64,000 bases of DNA from positions 19,469-83,468 of the forward strand of contig QHYK01000045.1 of the NCBI GenBank assembly GCA_003224085.1, given 5' to 3'. Position 1 is the stretch's first letter. Each line of letters begins with the position of its first letter. The DNA comes from Acidobacteriota bacterium. GTDB lineage: Bacteria > Acidobacteriota > Terriglobia > Acidiferrales > UBA7541. A model generated the notes under the pieces. It was given only the letters and a program-made list of their open reading frames with translations. It was not told the origin of the DNA and made no database searches. Shown here piece by piece: positions 27,558 through 35,423 of the stretch. The position numbers and the translations under genes were made by a program.

Positions 27558-28760
27558 GTGAGTACGTATAGGAGAGTCTTCTGGATTGTGCTCGATAGCG
27601 TCGGAATCGGAGAACTGCCTGACGCCGGCGACTATGGCGACGTAGGAAGAAGCACGCTGGGCCACATCGCGGAATCGCGGCCCCTGCAAATCCCGAACCT
27701 CATACGGCTCGGACTGGCCAACATCGCCCCGCTGAAATTCCTCGGTCCCGCGGCAGGTCCTCTAGGAGCATATGGAAAGGGAGCAACGCGTTCTCCTGGA
27801 AAGGACACAACCACCGGACATTGGGAGATGGCCGGAGTATGGCTCGAACAAGCCTTCCCTGTTTACAAGAACGGATTTCCGCGCGAGCTGATTGAGGAAT
27901 TCGAGAAACATATTGGCAGAAAGACGATTGGCAACAAGCCCGCTTCGGGAACAGAAGTCATCAAAGAGCTGGGCGAAGAACATGTCCGAAGCGGCAAGCC
28001 CATCGTGTATGCGTCGGGCGACAGCGTCTTTCAAATCGCCGCGCATGAAGAAGTGATTCCCATCACCGAGTTGTATCGCATGTGTGAAATTGCGCGGCGA
28101 TTGCTGGACGGGCCGCACCGCGTCGGGCGTGTGATTGCGCGTCCCTTCCTAGGAACTCCCGGCAATTTCGTGCGCACCACACGGCGGCATGACTATGCCG
28201 TCGACCCGCCCAAGCCGATGCTCCTGGACGTGCTTGCCGAGCGCAAAGTGCCGGTCCTTGGCGTGGGGAAGATTCACGACATTTATAACGGCCGCGGCGT
28301 TGATGAATACCTCGCCACCCAAGGCAACGCTGACGGCATGGAAAGGCTAACCGCTGCGGCGAAAGAGCGAAAAGACGGACTGATTTTCTGCAACCTTGTG
28401 GACTTCGATATGCTTTACGGCCACCGCAAGGACGTCGAGGGGTTTGCTAAATCGCTCGAGGAATTCGACCACATGCTCGGAGAATTTCTGCCGCTGCTCA
28501 GTCTTTCCGACCTGCTGATGATCACCGCGGACCACGGTTGCGATCCGGATCCGCGTTGGCCGACGACCGACCACTCGCGCGAATATGTCCCAATCCTCGC
28601 CTATTCGCCGGGAAATGGTGCTGGCGTGAATCTCGGCGTACGCGACACGCTGGCCGATATGGGGCAGACCGTCGCCGAAAATTTCGGCGGCGTCATTCCC
28701 CACGGCACCAGCTTCCTCTCGGAGTTGAGAAGTCAACGAACGAGCGAAGCTGCACGATAG
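27558..28760 (+). CDS. deoB: Phosphopentomutase
   Basis: Interconverts (deoxy)ribose 1-phosphate and 5-phosphate in nucleoside catabolism. 400 residues; start codon GTG at 27558. Alkaline-phosphatase-superfamily metal sites: [20 protein letters not shown] at the N-terminus, the phosphorylated Thr region [15 protein letters not shown], and [16 protein letters not shown] and [14 protein letters not shown] at the C-terminus. Its last 28 bases overlap the 3' end of the convergent tauE gene. Confidence 0.95.
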   Translation: MSTYRRVFWIVLDSVGIGELPDAGDYGDVGRSTLGHIAESRPLQIPNLIRLGLANIAPLKFLGPAAGPLGAYGKGATRSPGKDTTTGHWEMAGVWLEQAFPVYKNGFPRELIEEFEKHIGRKTIGNKPASGTEVIKELGEEHVRSGKPIVYASGDSVFQIAAHEEVIPITELYRMCEIARRLLDGPHRVGRVIARPFLGTPGNFVRTTRRHDYAVDPPKPMLLDVLAERKVPVLGVGKIHDIYNGRGVDEYLATQGNADGMERLTAAAKERKDGLIFCNLVDFDMLYGHRKDVEGFAKSLEEFDHMLGEFLPLLSLSDLLMITADHGCDPDPRWPTTDHSREYVPILAYSPGNGAGVNLGVRDTLADMGQTVAENFGGVIPHGTSFLSELRSQRTSEAAR

Positions 28761-29551
28761 GGATGCACGGTGGCGCGACTCGCGGTGTCGGCTGATTTTG
28801 CGAACCGTGCTTTCACACCTGAGGCCACCAGTTGGAGGCCCGCAAAAAGAGCAAGGACGGCAATAGCCGTCCGAAGTTTTTGCGCCGGAATGCGGCGCGC
28901 GAGCAGGCAGCCGAGCAGCACGCCGGGGAGTCCGCCGAGAAGCAGCGGAAAAAGTACGGCCATGCTGATGGAACCCACCGTCCAGTGAAAGATGCCGCCG
29001 ATGACGGCGAGCACCAAACCAAACAGCAGGTCCGTACCGACGACCTGGGAAGGAGTCATCTCCGAGTAATTCAGCAGGAGCACTGTGCCCAACGCGCCGG
29101 CTCCGGCAGAAGAGAATCCCGATTCCACGCCGATGGGGAAAGCGAGCCAAGGCAGCCAGTGGGAATTCCTGCGGATGAAGTCGGGCTTGCGCACGCGCGG
29201 CAGGAAGCTGACCGCCGAGGAGAAAGCCAGCAAAGCACCGAGAATGACGACCACGGTGGAGTGCTGGCCGCCCGTGGTCACGTAGCGGAGCGCCAAAGTT
29301 CCTGTCAGCAGGCCCGGAATGGCGCCGCGCAGCAGCAGCCAGAAATAGCGCGCATGAATCTGGCGGCTGAAAAGATAAAACGGCGCCGCAACCAGCCGCA
29401 CTACACCGGCGAATAGAAAGGCAGTGCCGACGGCCTCGCCGGCTGAAAGTCCGGCGAAAAGAAGAAGGGCCGGCACGGTGAAGCTGCCACCGCCGATGCC
29501 GGTAAGGCCGACAGCGAGCGCGATGGCGAATCCAATGAATAGTTGCGTCAT
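28733..29551 (-). CDS. TauE/SafE family sulfite/anion exporter-like protein
   Basis: 272 residues from the ATG at 29551, which overlaps the cysH stop as ATGA. About eight hydrophobic helices in two repeats; the first begins [20 protein letters not shown] with the Gly-rich TauE motif, the second repeats it as [18 protein letters not shown]. Members move sulfite, sulfonates or other organic anions. Being the last gene of the sulfate-assimilation operon, it may export excess sulfite or import a sulfur anion; direction cannot be told from sequence. Confidence 0.85.
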   Translation of the reverse strand: MTQLFIGFAIALAVGLTGIGGGSFTVPALLLFAGLSAGEAVGTAFLFAGVVRLVAAPFYLFSRQIHARYFWLLLRGAIPGLLTGTLALRYVTTGGQHSTVVVILGALLAFSSAVSFLPRVRKPDFIRRNSHWLPWLAFPIGVESGFSSAGAGALGTVLLLNYSEMTPSQVVGTDLLFGLVLAVIGGIFHWTVGSISMAVLFPLLLGGLPGVLLGCLLARRIPAQKLRTAIAVLALFAGLQLVASGVKARFAKSADTASRATVHPYRAASLVR

Positions 29552-30246
29552 CCGGCACGCTCCGAAAAAGTGTGAATGCCGCACTCCAGTTTTCGCCCGC
29601 CCCAGCGGCCGGACCGCGCGTTGCCCGGATCGGAAGGAAGCGCGGTACAAGGTTCGCAGCCGATGCTGGGATAGCCGGCGTCATAAAGCGGCAGATAGGA
29701 CAGGCGACGCGCTCCGGTACGTTCCCAGACTTGCGCCCAAGCCCAATCGGCGAGCGGGCTGACTTTCAGCAGTGCCTTGCCGCTCGGGAGGCGGTGCTCC
29801 TCGACCTTCTTGAGATTCGCGCGCGTCGGCGATTGTTCGCGCCGCAAGCCGGTGAACCAAACGTCGAACGGCTCCAGGGCCTTCATCAGCGGAGCGACTT
29901 TGCGAAGCTGGCAACAAGCCGTCGGGTCCGTTTGATAGAGCAGCCCGCGTTCTGCCTCTTGTTCGGCGACGGTTTTTTCCGGAAGCACGTTCACCAGGTT
30001 TAATTTCCAATCGACGGCAAGACGATCGCGAAATTCATACGTCTTCGCGAAGTGATAGCCGGTCTCGAGGAAGAGAACCGGAATCCGCGGAAGACGTTTG
30101 CGGAGCAAATCCAGCACAATAATGTCTTCCGCTTGGAAACTGCACGTGAGGCAGGCCCGCTCCGGCTGCGAACCGTCCAAGACCGCATCGACCAACTGCT
30201 CGACAGCCAAAGCTTCAAATTCTTGCTGATTAAGCGTCAGGCTCAT
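29548..30246 (-). CDS. cysH: Adenylyl-sulfate (APS) reductase, CysH family
   Basis: Reduces activated sulfate to sulfite using thioredoxin. 232 residues from the ATG at 30246 (MSLTLNQQEF). PP-loop region TCSFQAEDIIVLDLL, FLETGYHFAKTYEF, GLRREQSPTRANL. Four cysteines of a 4Fe-4S cluster are present as CC (TACCQLRKV) and CxxC (SIGCEPCT); this cluster marks enzymes that use APS rather than PAPS. The catalytic C-terminal ECGIH is present. Starts two bases after cysN and overlaps tauE by four. Confidence 0.93.
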   Translation of the reverse strand: MSLTLNQQEFEALAVEQLVDAVLDGSQPERACLTCSFQAEDIIVLDLLRKRLPRIPVLFLETGYHFAKTYEFRDRLAVDWKLNLVNVLPEKTVAEQEAERGLLYQTDPTACCQLRKVAPLMKALEPFDVWFTGLRREQSPTRANLKKVEEHRLPSGKALLKVSPLADWAWAQVWERTGARRLSYLPLYDAGYPSIGCEPCTALPSDPGNARSGRWGGRKLECGIHTFSERAG

Positions 30247-30247
30247 T

Positions 30248-32008
30248 TCAAGATTCCCTTCTGGCTGGATCGGACTTGGGCGAAAGACGCAGCTTATCGG
30301 CGAAGGCCAACGCGTACTGTGTGACTCGTTTGTCGGTCCCGGCATTCGGCGTTCCGGTGCTTATGGCGTCCGACAGCCGGAAAATGGCCTCGCTAGGAAG
30401 TTCGGCCAGATCTTGTGGACCGAGCGAAGCATTTGTGCAGAGAACAAGCAGGCCTGACCCATAAAGCGAACCAAGCAAGGTGCAAAGCATGGCGGGGGCC
30501 AGGCTCGACGCGTCAAGGATGACGACTTCAAAACCGTTGCGAAAAAGCGCCTGTTCTAATGACTTTGCGAGAGGCCGACGATCCCCAAGCAGAAGGACTC
30601 CCGGTTTATGTCCGTGACGCCGCTGCCTCTGTTCCGCAGTGACTTCTCCAAGCTCGGTCACCAGCGAAGGAAAATGTCCTTCCTTTTGGTTAATGGCCGT
30701 CGCCACAATTGTTTCTCGGACCATGCCGGCTCCGACCGTGGCGTTAGAGACCGGATCAATCAGGATCAGACTGCCTGTGGCGCGGCTTGCGGCATAAGGA
30801 TCCAGAAAAAGCGGCTGATTGGTTTCGACTTCCACTTCCGCAATGCCATTCATTTCCAGTTGTTTAGCCGGTTCGTGCTGAAGGGTGTTGACGTTGATGC
30901 GGTGGCGAATACGGCGAACGTGCGCCTTCACCAATCGCGTGGTCTGCTTCAAGAGCAACGTCTTTCCGACTCGCAGCGGGTCGGCGTGAAGCCAGACCAC
31001 CGTCGCGGAAAAGCTTCGCGATACCGCGGGTTGATAAGAGGGAGAAACCAGCATGTCGCCGCGGCTGAGGTCAATTTCGTTTTCGAGTTGCACCGTGATG
31101 GATTGCGGAGCAAAAGCTTCCTCACAGTCGCCATCGAAGTTCACAATAGCTTTGACTCTCGTTTCTTGCCCCGAGGGCAGCGCCACTAACGCATCTCCAG
31201 AGCGCAGAGTCCCGCTCGCCAATTGTCCGGCAAATCCTCGGAACCGGAGATCAGGGCGAATGACGTATTGAATCGGAAATCGCACCGCGTCCAGCGAGCG
31301 AGTCTGGCGGAAATCCACGGTTTCGAGGTGGCCCAAAAGAGTCGGCCCGGAATACCACGGCATGTTCCCGCTGGCGCGGCGAACTACGTTGTCGCCCGCC
31401 AGCGCGCTGATCGGAATGCACTGAACGGAAGGGATCCCCAATCGCGAGGCAAGCGCGAAAAAATCGCGGTGCAAACGCGCGAAAACTTCTTCGCGGTAAT
31501 CCACGAGATCCATCTTGTTGATGGCCGCGACAGCGCAGCGAATGCCCAGAAGCGAAGCTATATAGGCATGGCGGTGAGTTTGTGTGAGCAGGCCTTTCGT
31601 CGCGTCCACGAGAATAATCGCCAAGTCCGCCGTAGACGCTCCGGTGGCCATGTTGCGCGTGTACTGTTCGTGGCCCGGCGTGTCGGCGATGATGAACTTG
31701 CGACGCGCCGTGCTGAAGTAGCGATACGCCACGTCAATGGTAATTCCTTGCTCGCGTTCCGCGCGCAAGCCGTCGGTCAGCAACGAAAAGTCGAAAGAGC
31801 CACCCGAGCGATTAATCTTGCTCTTTTGAACCGAGGCCACGTGATCCTCGTAAACCGCCTTCGCGTCATGCAGCAAGCGCCCGATGAGCGTGGACTTGCC
31901 GTCGTCCACGCTACCCGCAGTGGTAAAGCGCAGCAGGTCCTTCTGCAGGTCTGCTTCGAGAAACGCCGCAAGGCTTTCCGAGCGTTCGGAGGCCTCAAAG
32001 GTCAGCAT
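30248..32008 (-). CDS. cysN: Sulfate adenylyltransferase GTPase subunit CysN with vestigial APS-kinase tail
   Basis: GTPase that drives ATP sulfurylase (CysD) to make APS. 586 residues from the ATG at 32008. GTPase motifs: P-loop GSVDDGKSTLIGRLL, switch EREQGITIDVAYRYFST, DTPGHEQYTRNMATGA, NKMDLV. EF-Tu-like barrels follow (SGDALVALPSG; HVRRIRHRINVNTL). The last ~125 residues (30248-30628) align by eye to the start of CysC: GHKPGVLLL, then LGDRRPLAKS where APS kinase has a GxxGxGKS P-loop, then FEVVILDASS where CysC has a conserved LDGD. This tail lacks catalytic residues and looks vestigial. cysD's stop overlaps this start as TGATG. Confidence 0.93.
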   Translation of the reverse strand: MLTFEASERSESLAAFLEADLQKDLLRFTTAGSVDDGKSTLIGRLLHDAKAVYEDHVASVQKSKINRSGGSFDFSLLTDGLRAEREQGITIDVAYRYFSTARRKFIIADTPGHEQYTRNMATGASTADLAIILVDATKGLLTQTHRHAYIASLLGIRCAVAAINKMDLVDYREEVFARLHRDFFALASRLGIPSVQCIPISALAGDNVVRRASGNMPWYSGPTLLGHLETVDFRQTRSLDAVRFPIQYVIRPDLRFRGFAGQLASGTLRSGDALVALPSGQETRVKAIVNFDGDCEEAFAPQSITVQLENEIDLSRGDMLVSPSYQPAVSRSFSATVVWLHADPLRVGKTLLLKQTTRLVKAHVRRIRHRINVNTLQHEPAKQLEMNGIAEVEVETNQPLFLDPYAASRATGSLILIDPVSNATVGAGMVRETIVATAINQKEGHFPSLVTELGEVTAEQRQRRHGHKPGVLLLGDRRPLAKSLEQALFRNGFEVVILDASSLAPAMLCTLLGSLYGSGLLVLCTNASLGPQDLAELPSEAIFRLSDAISTGTPNAGTDKRVTQYALAFADKLRLSPKSDPARRES

Positions 32009-32982
32009 CAGAAATAGCCCTCGCGTTTCTTGAGCTCCATCGATCCTTCCTCGTCGTGATCGATGGCGCGGTTTTCGCGCTCCGAGCGGCGAAACGAAAT
32101 CATTTCCTCGATGATCTTTGGAACCGTGTCCGCCTCGGAACGAATGGCGCCGGTGCATGGAACGCAGCCGAGCGACCGCATGCGGCACTTGATCCACTGC
32201 ACTTTTTCACCTGGCAGCAGTTCGTCAGGCGAGTAAATCAGTACGATTGAGCCGTTGCGCACCACCGCCTGACGTTCGCGCGCGTAATACAAAGGAACGA
32301 TGGGGATGTTTTCCTCATGGATGTAGAGCCAGACATCCAGTTCGGTCCAATTCGACAGCGGAAATACGCGAATGCTTTCTGATTTTTCGATGCGGGAGTT
32401 GAAAAGGTTCCAGAGTTCCGGCCGCTGATTCTTGGGATCCCACTGCCCGTGCGAATCGCGAAATGAATAAATACGTTCTTTCGCGCGCGATTTTTCTTCG
32501 TCGCGACGCGCACCGCCAAAAGCGGCGTTGAATCCTCCTGCAGCGAGCGCGTCCAGCAATGCCGCGGTCTTGAGCAGTCCGCAGCACCTTTGCGTGCCCA
32601 GAACAAAAGGATTTGCACCCTGTTCGAGCGCTTCGCGGTTTTGGTGCACGATGAGCTCCGCGCCAATTTCGCCGGTGTAGGAGTCGCGAAACTCGATCAT
32701 TTCTGGAAATTTGTAGCTGGTGTCGATGTGCAGCAGCGGAAAAGGGATTTTCCCCGGATAAAAAGCCTTTTGCGCCAGGCGCAGCATCACCGAAGAATCC
32801 TTGCCAATGGAATAGAGCATGACGGGGTTGGAAAACTCCGCGGCCGCTTCGCGAAGGATGTGGATGCTCTCCGCCTCAAGGGATGCGAGATGGTCCAGCC
32901 GGCGTTCCAAGCCGGACGAAGGCGCCCCTCCGCGAACCCCGGGTGTCAGAGTTTCGTCCGCTAGCGGTGCTGCCTGAGTCAT
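32008..32982 (-). CDS. cysD: Sulfate adenylyltransferase subunit CysD
   Basis: Catalytic subunit of ATP sulfurylase. 324 residues. PP-loop [20 protein letters not shown] at about residues 55-74, followed by [39 protein letters not shown] and [14 protein letters not shown], all standard. C-terminal [13 protein letters not shown] and RKKREGYF-type end. First gene of the cys operon and directly downstream of the cysteine attenuator. A purine-rich GGGAAGGGAAA precedes the ATG. Confidence 0.96.
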   Translation of the reverse strand: MTQAAPLADETLTPGVRGGAPSSGLERRLDHLASLEAESIHILREAAAEFSNPVMLYSIGKDSSVMLRLAQKAFYPGKIPFPLLHIDTSYKFPEMIEFRDSYTGEIGAELIVHQNREALEQGANPFVLGTQRCCGLLKTAALLDALAAGGFNAAFGGARRDEEKSRAKERIYSFRDSHGQWDPKNQRPELWNLFNSRIEKSESIRVFPLSNWTELDVWLYIHEENIPIVPLYYARERQAVVRNGSIVLIYSPDELLPGEKVQWIKCRMRSLGCVPCTGAIRSEADTVPKIIEEMISFRRSERENRAIDHDEEGSMELKKREGYF

Positions 32983-33011
32983 ATTTCTTGTTTCCCTTCC
33001 CGAAAATGCCC

Positions 33012-33052
33012 CAAAAACACAAAACCCACCTGCCAGGCTTTCTGGCGGTGGG
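33012..33052 (-). terminator. Intrinsic terminator inside the cysD leader
   Basis: On the minus strand CCCACC (33047-33052) pairs with GGTGGG (33025-33030) and GCCAG (33042-33046) with CTGGC (33032-33036), one bulged base at 33031 and a 5-base loop, giving 11 paired positions. It is followed at once by TTTTGTGTTTTT (33024 downwards). It lies between the leader peptide and cysD, 30 bases upstream of the cysD start, so it must be conditional for cysD to be expressed. Confidence 0.75.
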
Positions 33053-33162
33053 CTTAAACTGCATCGGCTAGATTCTTGTCTTTAGACCGCTAGCCCCCCC
33101 GCGCCAGAAGACACCCGGACGCAACACATACACATACAACAGCCGCTCGTGAACTTCTGGCG
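33025..33162 (-). promoter_or_regulatory. Cysteine transcription attenuator (alternative hairpins 1:2, 2:3, 3:4)
   Basis: On the minus-strand RNA: segment 1 CGCCAGAAG (33154-33162) lies just 5' of the Cys codons; segment 2 CTTCTGGCG (33102-33110) just 3' of them; segment 3 CGCCAGAA (33040-33047) in the 5' arm of the terminator; segment 4 (33025-33036) its 3' arm. 1:2 pair perfectly over 9 bases, 2:3 over 8 (plus three G-C pairs after a 2x2 mismatch), 3:4 form the terminator. This is the layout of amino-acid attenuators such as trp and his: a ribosome stalled at Cys codons would cover segment 1 and let 2:3 form, giving read-through into cysD. Pairings are seen; the mechanism is inferred. Confidence 0.7.
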
Positions 33163-33183
33163 AAGATGGCTCGCGTTACTCAC
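33082..33183 (-). CDS. Cysteine-rich leader peptide of the cys operon
   Basis: Short open frame ending at TAA (33082-33084). From the GTG at 33183 it encodes 33 residues with cysteines at 15, 16, 18, 20 and 21 (CCMCMCC), that is, five Cys codons within seven. The GTG lies 9 bases after the predicted -10 box, so the mRNA could be leaderless. A shorter form starts at the ATG at 33135: MCMCCVRVSSGAGGLAV. No strong Shine-Dalgarno precedes either start. Position, codon content and the surrounding alternative hairpins point to a translated sensor of cysteinyl-tRNA rather than a functional protein. Confidence 0.7.
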   Translation of the reverse strand: MSNASHLRQKFTSGCCMCMCCVRVSSGAGGLAV

Positions 33184-33191
33184 AGCTAAAG

Positions 33192-33221
33192 AGTATAACC
33201 TGCATGCCACCTGAGATGCAA
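33192..33221 (-). promoter_or_regulatory. Candidate promoter of the cys operon
   Basis: Minus-strand TATACT (33192-33197, 5/6 to consensus) with TTGCAT (33216-33221, weak) 18 bases upstream. Predicted transcription start near 33183-33186, at the edge of the leader-peptide GTG. Confidence 0.5.
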
Positions 33222-33526
33222 CCCGGCCAAGAATCATACTTCTTCTGCATGCTATCGGTTTTTTGCGGGCATGCGCCGCCCGACGGGCGGATGCCGATCG
33301 ATTTTTGGCGAGCGCGGTTTGGGCGGCGAGCAGATGATTCCCTTCTTTTCTTGGGTACTTGGCGTCCAACCGTCGCTCTCCAAGCGGAACCGTCCGCTAG
33401 AACGGCTTCCCGCGCAATCCCTGCCTTTGAAAACTTTTGCCTTGACTTTGCCCTGGCCTCTTCATAACTTTACAAAATTCTAGTAGTGTTTCTGCCCGGA
33501 GGGAAAAAGTTCCGGAGGAAAATTCC
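33222..33526. other. Divergent intergenic region
   Basis: Separates the cys promoter from the TonB-receptor remnant. A GGAGG eight bases before 33527 is the ribosome site of that remnant. No gene seen. Confidence 0.5.
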
Positions 33527-34167
33527 ATGAACGTACCAGCTCCATCTGCGAGAATTTGGCATTGGTGTGTCGCAAAGGGCCTGCGCGCCACAGCACCAAC
33601 CGCCGTAGTTTTGGTCTTTGCTGCTACAGCCTGGGGCCAAGCTACAACCTCGGTTCGCGGCACGATCGCAGACCCCTCCGGCGGTGCGGTGGGCGGTGCC
33701 ACCGTCACCATCACCAACACCGAATCGCACATCGAACGCACCGCGACCACCGGCTCCGACGGGACCTATCAATTCCTTTTGCTTCCTCCGGGCACCTACA
33801 AACTCGTTGTCGCGGCGCAGGGATTCCAGCGCTACGAACAGACTGGTCTGGAGCTGCTGGTCAATACTCCTGCCACGGTGAACGTGCAGTTGAAGGTTGG
33901 CGGCGGCAAGGAAACCGTCACTGTGACCGCCGAAGCTCCCGCGCTCAACATGGTGGACGCCTCCATCGGTAATTCGTTTGACGAAAAGCTAGCGTGCAGT
34001 TCCTCTGGCAGGTGTTTAATGTGCCAAACCTCACGCGCTTCAACGCCGAGGGCGTAGGCTCATCACTCCTCACCTCTTTGACCCAGGCGCCCACGCATTT
34101 CGGCGCTTACACCAGCCTGCTAACGCAACCACGCGTCATGCAGTTCTCGCTGCGCTACGAATTCTGA
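33527..34167 (+). pseudogene. Oar-like TonB-dependent receptor, internally deleted
   Basis: The intact N-terminus has a signal peptide (VVLVFAATAWGQ), a carboxypeptidase-regulatory-like beta domain (VRGTIADPSGGAVGGATVTI, YQFLLLPPGTYKLVV) and the plug start (VTVTAEAPALNMVDASIGNS). At FDEKLA (about 33990) the frame changes, and what follows in the new frame is the extreme C-terminus of such a receptor: VQFLWQVFNVPNLTRFNAEG, then FGAYTSLLTQPRVMQFSLRYEF-like end at the TGA 34165-34167. The whole plug and barrel, normally some 800-900 residues, is missing. An internal deletion with frameshift is the simplest reading. Confidence 0.75.
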
Positions 34168-34200
34168 GCCCGTGATGATGCCGGTGAAAGCTGGCTTTTG

Positions 34201-34229
34201 CTGTCATCCCGAGCGAGGCGAGGGATCCT
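34201..34229 (+). repeat. Dispersed GAGCGAGGCGAG intergenic repeat, copy 2
   Basis: CTGTCATCCCGAGCGAGGCG followed by AGGGATCCT; the same element as at 11259-11290 with a few substitutions. Lies between the TonB-receptor remnant and a convergent VWFA gene. Confidence 0.6.
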
Positions 34230-34304
34230 AGATAGATAGGGCTAACAACAAACTCGATCACTGCGCATCGTTCCGTTCGGGAAGCCGAATCCTCGCCGGA
34301 TTCG

Positions 34305-35423
34305 TCAGTTGCCGGAGGCGGCGGCACTGGTGTCGGACGGGGCGTAGTAGCCGTTGCGCGTGCGCGGGAGGAGTTTGCCGCGGCCACGCGGAGGAATCAC
34401 TTCCACGGTTACCGTGCGGAAAGTGCCGTCGCGGCGCGTATTTGTGGGATAGTAGGCCAGCGTGTACTGGTTGCGGATGTCGTGTGCCACCTGCTCGCAG
34501 ATGTTGTGGACGTCCGCAACGTTTTCTGGGAAATACGCGACGCCGCCGGACGCTTTGGCAATATCTTCCAGCGCGCGCTTGGCTTTCTTCGCACTCTTCT
34601 TGCTTTCCTGGCTGAGCAGGCCAATCGTGTAAATGACCGTATCGGTCTTTTGAATTTCGCGGATGGTTTTTTCCAGCGTGTAGTGGCTGGAATTGTCCTC
34701 GCCGTCGGTGACAATCAAGAGCACGTGCTTGTCTTTCGAGGCTTTCTTCAAATGATCGAGTGAGCCCACGATGGCGTCATAAAGCGCCGTGCTGCCGCGT
34801 GAATCAATGCGTTCGAGCGCTTCCTTCAACTCCGGAACGCTGTTCGTGAAATCCTTGTCCAGATCCAGATAAAAATCATCGTTGAAATTGACGACAAAGG
34901 CTTCGTCCTGCGGATTGCTCGCTTGCACCAAAGTGATGGCGGCTTCGTTCACCTTGGGGCGCTTGTCGCGCATGCTGCCGCTGTTGTCAATCACCAGGCC
35001 CATGCTCACCGGCACGTCTTCGCGCTTGAACAACGAAAGCTTTTGTTCAACTTTGTCTTCGAACACTCGGAAGTTTTGCGCCGTCAAGCCGTCCGCAAAA
35101 CGCTGGCGATCATCGAGCACCGTAGTGTGCAGCACCACGAGGTTCACGCGCGTGACGATGGTGGCGCCTTGTTTTTCGGTATTGTTTTGTTGTCCCAGAG
35201 GAGGAGGAGGTGGCGGCGGACTCGAAACCGGAATCTGCGCGGGCGCCGGGGATGCGAACAGCGCACCGCACACGATTATTGCTACCTGGAAAACCGCGGC
35301 GCGCGTAAGGCGCCGTTTGAAATTAGTGGCTGGGAGCGTAGTACCCCGTCTTCGAATAAAGGGACAGAGGCGGGAGCCCTCTCGGGGCGCGCAACTTGAT
35401 CTTGATCTTCCGCCACCGCGCAT
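34305..35423 (-). CDS. Secreted VWFA-domain protein, acidobacterial type (second of pair)
   Basis: Domain layout: hydrophobic signal (AVFQVAIIVCGALFASPAPA), a poly-Pro stretch, a beta segment VNLVVLHTTVLDDRQRFADG, then a von Willebrand A domain with MIDAS MGLVIDNSGSM and LLIVTDGEDNSSH, and the family end YTLAYYPTNTRRDGTFR / GYYAPSD. These are hallmarks of the VWFA-related acidobacterial family. The start is uncertain: the only ATG upstream of the signal (35423) overlaps the preceding VWFA gene by 101 bases and gives a long Arg-rich leader. Likely envelope adhesion or ligand binding; role unknown. Paralogue of the upstream gene. Confidence 0.8.
   Translation of the reverse strand: MRGGGRSRSSCAPREGSRLCPFIRRRGTTLPATNFKRRLTRAAVFQVAIIVCGALFASPAPAQIPVSSPPPPPPPLGQQNNTEKQGATIVTRVNLVVLHTTVLDDRQRFADGLTAQNFRVFEDKVEQKLSLFKREDVPVSMGLVIDNSGSMRDKRPKVNEAAITLVQASNPQDEAFVVNFNDDFYLDLDKDFTNSVPELKEALERIDSRGSTALYDAIVGSLDHLKKASKDKHVLLIVTDGEDNSSHYTLEKTIREIQKTDTVIYTIGLLSQESKKSAKKAKRALEDIAKASGGVAYFPENVADVHNICEQVAHDIRNQYTLAYYPTNTRRDGTFRTVTVEVIPPRGRGKLLPRTRNGYYAPSDTSAAASGN

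Noticed and set aside
28347..29684. Minus-strand open frame of 445 codons over deoB 3' end and tauE
   Set aside because: Its Arg/Pro/Ser-rich product has no structure; the overlapping deoB and TauE frames have clear family motifs.
35160..35230. Pro-rich run in the second VWFA gene as a possible repeat expansion
   Set aside because: It is a short poly-Pro linker after the signal peptide, usual in this family.
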